Shown in pieces: positions 9,053-20,300 of a stretch of 64,000 nt of DNA. Position 1 is the stretch's first letter, and each line of letters begins with the position of its first letter. Source of the DNA: Symsagittifera roscoffensis (Eukaryota > Xenacoelomorpha > Acoela > Convolutidae); contig NC_087070.1 in assembly GCF_963678635.1 (NCBI RefSeq), forward strand, positions 12,062,539-12,126,538, in the 5' to 3' direction. The translations under genes were made by a program, and so were the position numbers. The notes beneath the pieces are model-generated. The model made no database searches and was not told where the DNA came from. It saw only the letters and a list, made by a program, of their open reading frames with translations.

Positions 9053-10300
9053 CTTGAGCGTGGATCCGAGTGAAACTTGGATTCACGAAAAAGAAATTTT
9101 AACAAAGCAAATATTGTTACTAATATACTATATTTATTATATAAATCGAAATGCTGCATGACAATTTCCTGATTGAATAGGACAAAAGAGATTTTAAAAT
9201 GATTGGCTTGAAAAGCGAAAAGTCAAGGGTGCAGGTGTATGCAGATTTTGGTTGCTGTTTAGCAATAGTGTGAAAATTTTAAATGGCTGTGAATTTTGGG
9301 GTGTAGATAAGCTTAAATCTGCTGCAAACTTCTGTAAATGACCACTGGCACTGTATCTTGAGCAACACTCGGTTTTTCTGGGACTCAATGGCAGAAGACA
9401 GCGCGCGATGAGGACATCGATCTCGAGTCCGGGGAGTATGTGCCAGTCGGTCATATTTGGAAGTTTGACCTTGAGAGGAGCAAAAAACACTTGATTTTGG
9501 AGTGAAATTTAATTTTTCAAAATTTCGAATGGAACCTGTCATGCACGATTTTCTCGCGAGAACTGAAAATCAGACAAAGAAGTTAGAACAATTTCAGAAC
9601 AATTGAGTCGCACACGCGGGAAAGTTGTAAGAAAAAACAGTAGGAAATTGCTATTCGCAATTTCCATCACTATAATAATCGAGAGTAGAGCTGTCCCATC
9701 TGTGACAGAGACGAGAGCATTCCCTCGAATTGGATTATAGCGACTGGAGTATTATTCGGAACTGGACTAGAGTGAACCTTCGGTGGAAAGGTGGACAGCT
9801 TGAGTGTCCTAATGGTTCACAAGAAAACTATTGTCTAGAGTATAAACTTGTTCTCATTGTTAAAACTATAAAACATTAGACTCATTTAGTTACGTTATTT
9901 AATTCTTGAGTTAACTACCGACTGGATTATTTCCCACTTCTTGAGCGTGCTACTATGTGAGTACAAATTTAAATTCCTAGAGTGTGTTTTATAATTGTTA
10001 TGTTGAGGTAAGGCGAGTTTTAGGTTGATCCATCTGAAATGGATCAAAGTTCCACTGTCTAATAAAAAAGCAACTTAACGGATTGTTCCAACCCGGTTTT
10101 TAACGGCGTTCATGTATTTTGGGTATCTAGAGACCTAAGTATGGGGACGTTTCTAATTCTAGAGTGGGGGGATATTTTAGTAGTAGCCTTTAAGCTGTAA
10201 CGGGTCGTAGTCTCATGTCACAAACGAACCGATCTGGCTCCGACCGTTCTTGAGGTAGAAAAACACAAGAGATGGTGTCCCTGACCCTTGAGCCAGTGGT
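9053..10300 (+). repeat. Probable 3' LTR of element A
   Basis: Non-coding sequence follows the purine tract. It contains a TATA-like AT stretch near 9125-9146, possible poly(A) signals (AATAAA at 10061) and ten copies of CTTGAG between 9053 and 10,292. Both ends are inferred, because the matching 5' LTR lies outside the window. The loss of CTTGAG and the fall in GC near 10,300 are the only guides to the right boundary. Confidence 0.45.
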
Positions 10301-11300
10301 TATAGGGCCTATTTTTCTTAAGCCTCATGTGTGACTGCAGTAGACGAATGTTACAATATTTGAAAGTGAACATGCTCGCTGCCAAAAATCAGATTCGCAT
10401 TTTTTCAGTTGGAAACATTTGCTGGTATGAAAGGGTATTGCGTGAGATCTTGTTATGCATGTATCAATAATCTGTACATACTTCTCCCAATCAATGTCAG
10501 TTTTCGAGTTGATAATCCTCGCAAAAAGTAAAACTACATGCAGTTCATGATATAAGGACAGTGGTAGTAAGTGAAGTCTTTGAAGACGCGATGTGAAATT
10601 TTGTTGAAATGTGAAATTTTGTAAAAGTAAATTGAATTTGACTTGCACTTGCTTCTTGGAATTTATTTCAATTTGCTAATGAAGTGTTCTTCTTTGATTA
10701 GAAGTCGTTTGGCTGTCGGCCTAAAAATAGTATATGATAGTTAGTCCTTAAACAGACGGTGAAACAGACTCGAGATGGTGAAAACGAATAGAATTAAGGT
10801 AGCTGACCACAGCCAGTCGTCAGTAGGGACTTTTTCTACGCTCCGTCATTGTAATTTCTGAGCGAATGCTGCATAGTGATATCCTCGTTTTCTTCTGGTC
10901 TTCTTAAAGCATTAAAATGAATGTTGCTACGATTGTTTTGGATCTGGTATATAGTTACGTAGAAGTATGTAGACAACCGCGTATTCATACTCGTCAGTAA
11001 GCAGACAAATACTGTATTAATCAATCATAATCGAGACAAGGAAGAAATTAATAATTACTTATTTCGTAAATTAATTATCTCGATTCTGATTGATTAATAT
11101 GGTTTTTGTCTGCTTACTGAAGAGTCTGAATACGCGGTTGTCTAAATACAGATCGCACTACATGGTATAACACAGCTTTTGCTCGCAGTAATTTTCATTC
11201 AGACCTTGTATTTCAAGCTGAGGCAAATACTATGCCTCCTTTATGCTGCTTTCCTGTTGAGTTATTGTAAAGTCAAAAAGTAATTGTTTTTCAGAAAGAC
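10300..11300 (+). promoter_or_regulatory. Upstream region of CCT2
   Basis: About 1 kb of AT-rich DNA lies between element A and the CCT2 start codon, with no coding frame. It includes the foldback repeat at 10,968-11,145. The last bases before the ATG read TTTTTCAG then AAAGAC, a good splice-acceptor pattern. The transcription start is therefore probably further upstream behind a 5' UTR intron, or the message receives a trans-spliced leader. No TATA box is clear. Confidence 0.35.
10968..11145. repeat. Foldback (inverted-repeat) element upstream of CCT2
   Basis: Arms of about 68 bases at 10,968-11,036 and 11,078-11,145 are inverted copies with a few mismatches, around a 41-base AT-rich centre. 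A MITE or other short non-autonomous DNA element would look like this. No target duplication was identified. The right arm ends about 155 bases before the CCT2 start codon, close enough to affect promoter or 5' UTR structure. Confidence 0.75.
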
Positions 11301-11303
11301 ATG
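11301..11303 (+). CDS. CCT2: CCT2 coding exon 1 (start codon only)
   Basis: The ATG is followed at once by a strong donor (GTACGTAAAG) and joins the acceptor TTTTCAG at 11,374. The joined N-terminus, Met then [15 protein letters not shown], aligns residue for residue with other CCT2 N-termini. Continuing past the donor gives unrelated sequence, so the split is well supported, though not proven without cDNA. An acceptor-like TTTTTCAG lies six bases before the ATG. Confidence 0.7.
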
Positions 11304-14300
11304 GTACGTAAAGTTTCGAGGCACTCTAAATTTATGAAATGGAAGTTGCAATTAAATGTGAATGATATTTTCAGGATTTCTCTCCCATACAGATCTACAA
11401 ACCTGGAGCAGATGAAGAAAAGGCTGAAACTGCGCGATTGGTTTGTTTGTTTTACTGTATTAGGTGTTCAGATGAGCTGCAGCTTAATGTTTTAGTTTTT
11501 GTACCCATTGATTTGTTTTTCCGACAATTAAAAATGGGGAGGAACTTGTATTCGAGCGTGTTTTAGTTTATTTTTTGTTTTTCGCTCAAAGTTGGGTTCC
11601 ACAAATAATCATCGGAGTGGGTCGGGTTATATATCATATAAAATCCCTTTCTAATAAAGTTTCAAAAAGTTGTCCCAGCAGCGAGAAAAACAGATTTAAA
11701 TTCGAGCAAATGAAGCGAGCGAGCAGGCTTATAATAGCTTATTTATGTTTAGTTAAGCAGTTTAAAAGTTAATTTATTCGAGTAAATTTAGTTTTTTTGC
11801 GCCCTTTCGTGAGTGGCACTTTTGTGCAATTTTTTACGTCAGTTTTCTTTAAAAACTGTTGGCAATTTGCTGATTTAACTATGACTGTCGATTATGCCTA
11901 AGTTCTAGTGTTTCGTTCAGATCCTTTTATCACGGCACGCAGAACAAATGACACTAATTTGAAAAAAAAAATATGGTCAGAACATGGTAGTACTTGCGCA
12001 GTAACCGGCTATCCTTGTTAGATTTTCATTTTTGAACAAGTCAGAGAACGCATGGCCTTCAAACAAATTTCTTTTGTGTTCCGGAATACCTTTTTTTATA
12101 GCCGATGAACGTAATGAACACTTTTATATAGGTCGTGATGATTTTTTAGTGAACGTTTTTAAAATTAGCTTTGGCTCAAATTTGATTGTACGATTTTGAA
12201 GTTTGATTTTCTTGGCTTGAATTTTGATTTCTTTTTAAATTCAGTTGATTTCCTTTGTTAAAAGGAAGGCAAACTCCAATATCGAACAGCAAAGATCACG
12301 AAAAACGTGATTGTCTTTGTTTTCGAAATTGGTCTTTAATTTTCAGTACTCCAAGCGAAATAAAAAATTGCTTATTGATCTAGTTTTTTCTAATTGGGTT
12401 AATCTATTTATCTTTTATATCTTTAAATGCGGGCTTCACTATCTCGCCACGTGTAAGCTTTTTCAACTTATCATTTTTGCATGGTTAACGAAAGAATTTT
12501 TTCACGTTTAAGCTATATCGTATAATGCAATGTTTAGGAACTTTTTTCGATTTTCCAGTTGAATTCAGTGTTTATTTATCCGAGTTTAAAATAAGCAGCC
12601 TAATAGTGAAATATTGCGAGGGTTCCTCTAGTGGTTGCAAATTTGACCTCCAATTATGAATGACCAAATCGTTACGAGATAGACGATTTATGTTGTTTTT
12701 TCGAAGTTTTTCAGAAAACCCAAGTTACCAAGTAATTCACAAAATTTAAAATTCCCAAACCTGCAATTAAATTATGTCAGAGTTCTCTCAAGGGTTGTGA
12801 ATCTTGCCTCCAAATATGACCGCTTAAAACCTCAAAGTTATCGAGATATGACATGTTTTATGATTTTTTTTTTCATTTTTTCAAAAACCTTAAATTTAAA
12901 AAGCTAGCTCAAATTGACTTTCTCAAGAGTGGGGCGCTGTCAGGGTAGTTTCAAAGGTTGCAAATCTGGCGTCCAAATTTGACTGCTCAAATCCTTTTAG
13001 TTTTCGAGATATGGCGTTTTTTGTTTTCAAAAAAAGAAACAGATATTAAATAAAGTAAGCGAACCTGAAAATCTCAACCCTATAGTGGGGTGCTCTCAGG
13101 GTACCTTCAGGAGCTCCAAATCTGGCGTGCAAGTATGACTGTTCAAATCCTTTTGGTTATCGAGAAATGGCGTTTTTTTCAGTTTTTTCTAAAAAAGCTT
13201 AGATATAATGAAGTAACCGAACTTGAAATTCTCGACCCCATAGTGGGCTGCTGTCAGGGTAAATTCAGGAGTTGCAAATCTGACGTCCAAGTATGACTGC
13301 TCAAATCCTTTCGGTTTTCGAGATATGTCGTTTTTTATGATTTTTTAAATTTTTTTTTTCAAAAAAAAACCTTGTAAAATAAAGTAAGCACACCTGAAAC
13401 TCTCAACCCTAGAATGGGGTGATGTCAAGGTACACTTAGGAGCTCCAAATCTGGCGTCCAAGTATGAGTGCTCAAATCTTTTTTGTTTTCGAGAAATGGC
13501 GTTTATGATTTTTCAAACATTTTTTTAAAAACTTAGATATAAAATGAAGTAACCGAACTTGAAATCTCAACCTTATAGTGGGCCGCTGTCAGGGTGAACT
13601 AAGGATTTGCAAATATGGCCTCCAAGTTTGACTGCTCAAATCCAAGTATGACTGCTCTTTTTGGTTTTCGAGATATCGTGTTTTTATGATTTTCTTAATT
13701 TTTTCTTTCAGAAATCTTTACAAACTTTGAAACTCCCAGCCTGGTTGTTGGGTACTGTGAGGGTTCTCTCAGGTGTTCCAATTTGGAAATCTTGCGTCAA
13801 ATTCCCACTGCTCAAGCGCTCTCAGTTTCTGAGATGTGACTTTTGTTATGTCTTTTTTTGAAGTTGTCAAAGAACTTAATTTGAAGTTGCCATCTGTATA
13901 GTGAGGCCCTGTCAGGGTAGTCCCAGGAGTTGCAACTTTTGTCTGGGAGTATGACTGCTCAAGTATTCTTTGAAGTATGGCGTGTTGTGTAATTTTTTTT
14001 CAAAAAGTTTTCAGAAAACTCAAATTTATTTATTTTGAAAATTTGAAATTCCCAACCCTGTAATCAGGAGCTGTCAGAGTACTCTCAGGGGTTGCGCAAA
14101 TCTTTGTCTTTTTCCAAATTTCTGTTATTTTTCAAAAAAGTTTCAGAAAACTTAAATTTATGTTTTTGAGTCCTCAATTGTTTTGAGTTTCCGAGACGTG
14201 ACGTTTTTTCATGTCATTTTAAGGAGACGTGACGTTCTTTCATGTTTCAAAAGAACTAAGATTTTTAAATTTTATAATTTTCGAAGTTCGAAAAAAAACT

Positions 14301-17300
14301 TGAATGAAAAACATTTTACAAAATTGGAAATTACCAAACCTGTAATCAGGCGCTGTCAGAGTACACTCAAAGGATGCAGATCTTATTTCTAGTATATGCG
14401 GTTTTCTATAGTGTTCTTTAAATTTCGAAGCACTGAAGGTGCGTTACACTCTAGTTATATCAAAAAGTGAAAATCATAATTTTTTCTTAATATTCAAAGA
14501 GCTTCAAGAGTTTTTTTGTAGACATTCGAAAAAAGATTTTAATAAAAAAAAAGAGACCGTTTTTTTTCGTTTACATGCGTTCATTGACTATTTTCCAACT
14601 GTCTGTTGGATATGTTTTAATCTCTATGTCATGTAACGAAAAAAAGTTTCCTATTTAGTCTTCTTTTATCGGAGCGATCACGATTGGGGATCTGATCAAG
14701 AGCACTCTTGGACCAAAGGGGATGGACAAGATACTTCTGGCACCTAACAGGTCAGGCACTGATAGCACTGTTTCTGTGACGAATGACGGAGCCACAATTC
14801 TCAAATCAGTCGGTGTCGACAACCCTGCTGCTAAGGTTCTTGTAGGTTGGTAATATCATTATAAACTGTGTTCCTATAGAAGCAGTCTTCAGTTTTTTGC
14901 AATAGATTATCGTACTTAATTGGAAAATGATTTCGTTTTTCATTTTGCTTTGTTTTGGCTTTTTTCCACAACCCACCCATTCACTCCCCCCAACCCCCCT
15001 CCCAACATTTCAAAATTTTCATTATTTACATTTTTTTTACGTGTTTTATTATGGCTGATTTTTTGATTTTTTGTCTGCTATTTACACTTGGTGTTTTGAT
15101 TTTTTTGTCTGCTATTTGAGTTATGACCGAAGTGGTTAACTCATAGAGTAATTTCGGATAGGGTACACCGTCTGCTCGTCACGCTATCTTATTTTCGGCC
15201 GGATAGATTCGTGCAACTTCTTAGTCTAATACCGATCCTAATCTTACTCTTATACTATCTAGTCTCAGGTTGTTTAACTAGTCTCTGCTAGGCTCAATAG
15301 ATCTAGGGTATACTGGTTTATTGCGGCTGCTGAAGTTCTCTTGGAGAGACAACTAATTTCTAAGTTAAATTCAAATCTCTCTGGTGCTGAAATTACAAGT
15401 AATTCCAGCACTTACAAATAAGTGGGTTGTTAGTTAGATGGATCATGATTGGTTAATATTAAATACTTTACAGTGGTAAAATATCTAATTTATCCAATCA
15501 TAAAATGTAGTTTAGATCAGGTTCCACCCATCCGGGTTTTACAGAGTTTTTTTTAGAATAGTCTTTCTGCAATTCAAAGGATGGATGATGGACGTTGGTA
15601 TTTGGCGAACATCATAATTCTTCTGGGTTCTCTTGTTAGAGAAGTTCCAGGTTCAATCGCTGTGTCTTCTCATGACAACGACTGGGTTTTCGCAACAAAC
15701 TCAAATCTGCTTTCAGAATGGTTGGCTATGACAGGTTTTTCTGTTCCATGTAGAGAACTTCTTTTAGGTTGACCTTGTCTGGGAATGGCGTGGAGATTGT
15801 GCGTGGAGGGGATGCCTGGTTACTCGGATCTGTACGTATACTTGAACATCGAGGTGGTCATTGTTCTAGTTCAATGAAGTCCTTTTCTGCGAAGTCAAGT
15901 CGTACTCTAATTCCTTTGAATTGTGATTGTGGGCGGCATATTGATTGTGGTTGGCCATTCTTTTTCGAGTGTAGTGGGGTCATTTTGTCTTTGGATGTTC
16001 GTCTTTGGTGTTGTATGCTGATCTATATACTGCAAGGTATAATTTACATTTTATAAAGTTTTTATTAGTTTGGTGTTTTAATTATGATTTTGGTTAGTTG
16101 TTTTCACAAAAGCTTTTTGTTTTAGTTCGGTTATTTTGAAGAGTTACTCACCCTTGAGTACCTCTTATTAAAAATAGAAGTGTGGTCACAAAGCGTGGAT
16201 GTAGCGCGGTGGGTTAGGCCGGCTCTAGAGCATGCTCAGGACGTCCTTTCTGGTGGGTTAGGCCAGGAGTGGGAGTATGATTTCGTGCGGTTTCTGTGAG
16301 AGGTCCTGTTATGTGATAACTTTTTAAGTTGGGTTTATTGTGGTTTTTCTTATGTTTCGTTGGTTGTGTCCTTTTTTCAAAAATCAAATTGTTTTTGGTA
16401 TGGGTTTGTCTTTCGACTTTTTTGTGTTTTATTATTTCTTTCTTAGACTTTATAATAGTCTTCAAAAGAATAAATTATCCAGTTTTAAACTGGGTTAATC
16501 CGGTTTGGGTACCGTTGGTTTCTTTTTCTTAGTCATGCTGTTATTCTATGTGTTGTGGTGGTTAGTAAGCTGCGTTGGTTAGTTTTGTTTAGTATATAAT
16601 TCCTTTCCAACCGGGTTAAAGGAAAGATTGAAACTTGTTATCGTGTGTTAGAGTTGTTGAGTGTGAAAGCTTGAAACTAAGATTCATTATTTAAACAATT
16701 CTTCGTGGGCGAGCTGTGCGAGTTTGGATAGAATTCTTGTGCGAGTGAATGGAAATATCAAAAGGTTAGTACTGCATTTTCGTCTTATCAATTTACTACA
16801 TAGAATTTCAATTTTACTGCTAGTTTTGGGGAAAAATTAAGTTACAAATTTTCATCATTATTAGAATTACTGCTTTTAGGGAAATAATTTATAAATTAAT
16901 TTACTACATTTGTATGAACTTTATTTAATTTAGCTGGTGCAAAAGATTATTAGAGTTTTGAACAATTTGAAGAAGTTTTCTATTTTTTATTTTTCTTTTG
17001 TGTATTTTGCAGATGATCGTGAGATGAAGACTAAAAATCAAAATGAGACATGGATAAAGAATGGTTAGTTTTTTAATTTGAATTTATTAGTTAAGAATAT
17101 GTATAAATTATACTTACGTGTTAGTCGTCGGTGAATAAACCGTGGGGGAAGATGTCGTGTATTATGTTGGAGTTAGTTAGTAATTTTGCTAGTATGCGAA
17201 TGATGTTTTTAGTTTGAAGCAGTGGCCAAAGCAATTGAAGTGCTTTAATGGTTTTTAGTTCTTCAGTGCCAACTGCAAAATCATAAGGTGTGTTTTGGAT

Positions 17301-20300
17301 GAGATTATATAAATGGTGATTGTATTTAGTGTTGTGGATGAATTCTAATATTGGGATTTCTATAGGTTGAACAAATTCATGTGGGATAAGGAAGGGTCTG
17401 GATTCTTCTGCGTTGAAGGTCTTTGTGATGGGACAAAAAATATACATTTGGGTTATGGGATCATAATTGCGAAGAATACCGTGAACGTTAGTATCTTTGA
17501 TGCAATATGTGAAGTTAAGAAAAAATGGTGAAGTGTATTTAGAGTTAATAAATTGAAAACGGTGGTGTGGTTGTCTTGATGGAGTGTGTAGATCAAAGTG
17601 ATTTTGTATGAAGCGATAATATGTATATGTGTGGGTTTGTTTAGTGCGTAACATAATATCGTGTGAGCAGTGCAAATCTCGTTCATGTGGTGCAAGGAAA
17701 TGGAAGGTTAGTGAAAATAATTGAAATTTTTCTTTAAAACTTTCGTAAGCTTGTGTGTCGGTTAGTGCTTCAGAAATGATGTGATCGAATTTGCGATCAA
17801 ATATATTGAGTGTAAATACATATGGTGTTTTGATGAAGAATTTTTCTGTGATTTGTGGGTTAGCGAAACGGTCATCATCTAAAAATTGGTCTTGGTTAGC
17901 GCGGATGATGTTATGATCGTAATATTCTAGCGTATATTCGTTAGCTCGGGGTGCAGTGTATGTTTTTAGTGACTTTTTATATCCTATATAAGTAAATTGT
18001 CTATGTGTTAGTGGTGTGGTGAGTCGATATAGCATATCTTTATTTCTTTCTATATCGATGTGAGTATTAGATAAAGGTAGGCAAAGGGGGTTAGTAAAAT
18101 GATAATATGATGTCCAATGAAGTGTAGGCATTAAAACTTGTTCATCTACAAAACTACGTGTGTCGTTAGTGTTGTTAGGAGTATTCAAAGTATATTGTGG
18201 AAATGAAGGTAGGGTGATTGCTAAAAAATCTTTCGTGTTAGTGTGATTTGGATGATTAATATATTCACGGGCTGTTCCTGGTTTTGTTGGAAATGGATGG
18301 TTCGGGAATTTTCTTTTGAAAGTGCGATAAGCTCTATTAGTGCTATTTGATGATTCGGTGGATGTGGATGATGGTGCTAATGATGCGGTATAAGCTGAAG
18401 AGGGTGTAGGGGTAGGTGGGTTTGATGATTCTATTGTGGATGAAATCTGATTTATAGTGGGGTTTTCAAGGTGGAAGGGTTGTTGTTGTAGGGTGATAAA
18501 ATTATCTAGTTCCTGGGAGATTTGGGGAGTATCTGGAGAATTGGATGATCGGTCTGAATGAAATGAAGAGTAGGTTGGGGTGACTTGTGAAGCATAAGAG
18601 GGTGTAGAAATGGATGGAAGTGGGTTATTTGGCGGAATTGGTTGAAAAGGGGGTTTTGAAAAAACTGAGGAGTTGGTTTGAAAATTATTGGATGGAGATG
18701 GTTCAGAGTCTGCAAATTCATCAGGGGTTTCAATGTTCGGGTTATTTAGTTGTGAAATGGAGTATAAAACTGAGATATGTGAGTTAGTGTCTGAATTCAT
18801 GCCTGATGTTACATCATTGGTTGGGAAATCGGGTGGCGGGAAAGCAAAAAGTGGAATTATTGTAATTAGAGTGTTGAGGTTGGTTGGGTGGGAATTTGAG
18901 CGGTGTAGGGATCCAAGTTGTCGGCTCATCGTGGGCTAAAAAAATTGAATACGAAATCCTAGTCAAAACCAAAATACAGTCGAAATAAATAGACAAATTA
19001 TACATCCTCGACGAAACAGAAATTTTCAAACTCCCCGAGTTCATTTTGATATACCCCAATCCCCATCACAAAGTTGCTCGGGCTTTTGAATAAAGTGTCG
19101 CTATTACATTTGTTGTTTCTATAGCTTGTGGTTCTGTTTCGCATTGTGATACTTGATTTATTGCGTATTTGTGTAGTGTTTTTTGTTCGTTTTCTTCACA
19201 ATCGTAATGTGTTACTAATAAATCTTGATGTCCTGTGCGGGGGGAAGGGTTTATGTTTTCATTGGAGGTTATTAGAAAAAGGAGTTGGAGAAAAATCAAA
19301 ATTTTTAGAATATACATGTGTATGACAATCCTGAGTATGGATTATAAAATGTGATGTAACCAATTGTCTTTTTGGTATATCTGTCGTATTTGTATATCAC
19401 TTCAGTTGTTATAAATGGTGGTGGTAGGGATTGAGCTGTTATATTTGGTGGATTTAATGGATAGGGATGTTGAGTAATGTTGTTTAATTTAACCGTGATT
19501 TCAAATTTTAATTGTAGACTATTTTGTTGGAGTATTTGGATGTTATGATCACGAATGTCTTCGTGGATGTCTTGTCTATATTGTAGTCTATTTAGTGCCC
19601 AGTTGTGGAGTCGGTTACTCTCTGGGTGTTGTCCAAATAATGGTGGAGGTGCTGTGAATGTATTCCAGTCTAGTCTTAAAGGAATATTTGTTGATGATTG
19701 TTCTCGATATCTAGCGTCGAGGTTATTTGGGAAATTTAAGTTAAAAGACGGTGGTGAAATCTGGCTTATTGATGGTGTTGATGGTAGTGATAATGTTTCT
19801 GGTAGTGATGAGGATGTTGTTGTATCCGTAGAAATATCTATTGGATCATTGATTAAATTTGGTTCACCTTGTGTGAATGAATGTGTTGTCCAATATGGTA
19901 GTCGTGATGTTTGGTTTGTAGGGTTAAAGGGATTTTCACGTATTTGTTCAGATGTTGGTGTTGAACCTAAGTAATCTGAGGGTAGGCTTGAGGTGCTACG
20001 TTGTGAAAGAAGCGTAGGGGTTTCTGGTAATATACCGATGGGGTTTTCTGGAGTACTTTGTGATTGGGATTGGGGTATATCAAAATGAACTCGGGGAGTT
20101 TGAAAATTTCTGTTTCGTCGAGGATGTATAATTTGTCTATTTATTTCGACTGTATTTTGGTTTTGACTAGGATTTCGTATTCTACTTAATTCTTGTGGTA
20201 GTGTTGGGTATAAGTTATATGTTGGTTCGCTTAGGGGTGCTTGTCGTTGAACTGGTTCTAGTGGTTCAGATAAGCGAGCGTGTCGTTCTTCAAAGGTATA

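Larger units (their letters stand above)
1..10300 (+). mobile_element. Element A: Gypsy-type LTR element, 5' part outside window
   Basis: Long open frames on one strand show protease, reverse transcriptase and RNase H in Gypsy order, then three further ORFs, a purine-rich tract and a non-coding tail that is probably the 3' LTR. The left end (5' LTR, gag) lies before the window. The right end is set only by the loss of the element's base composition and CTTGAG motifs near 10,300. The region is visibly more GC-rich than the AT-rich host DNA that follows. All four visible frames are open throughout, so the element looks whole within the window and is probably young, but LTR divergence cannot be measured from one LTR. 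No integrase is recognised. Confidence 0.8.

Noticed and set aside
11301-11495. 64-codon plus-strand frame starting at the CCT2 ATG
   Set aside because: Only the ATG is coding. The frame runs through intron 1 and reads exon 2 out of frame; the spliced N-terminus matches CCT2.
12600-14400. CRISPR-like array
   Set aside because: Units of about 155 bp are diverged along their whole length and lack identical short repeats; this is a eukaryotic intron satellite.
19555-19974. 139-codon plus-strand frame in element B
   Set aside because: Antisense shadow of the Ser/Pro-rich frame, made possible by the T/G-rich strand.
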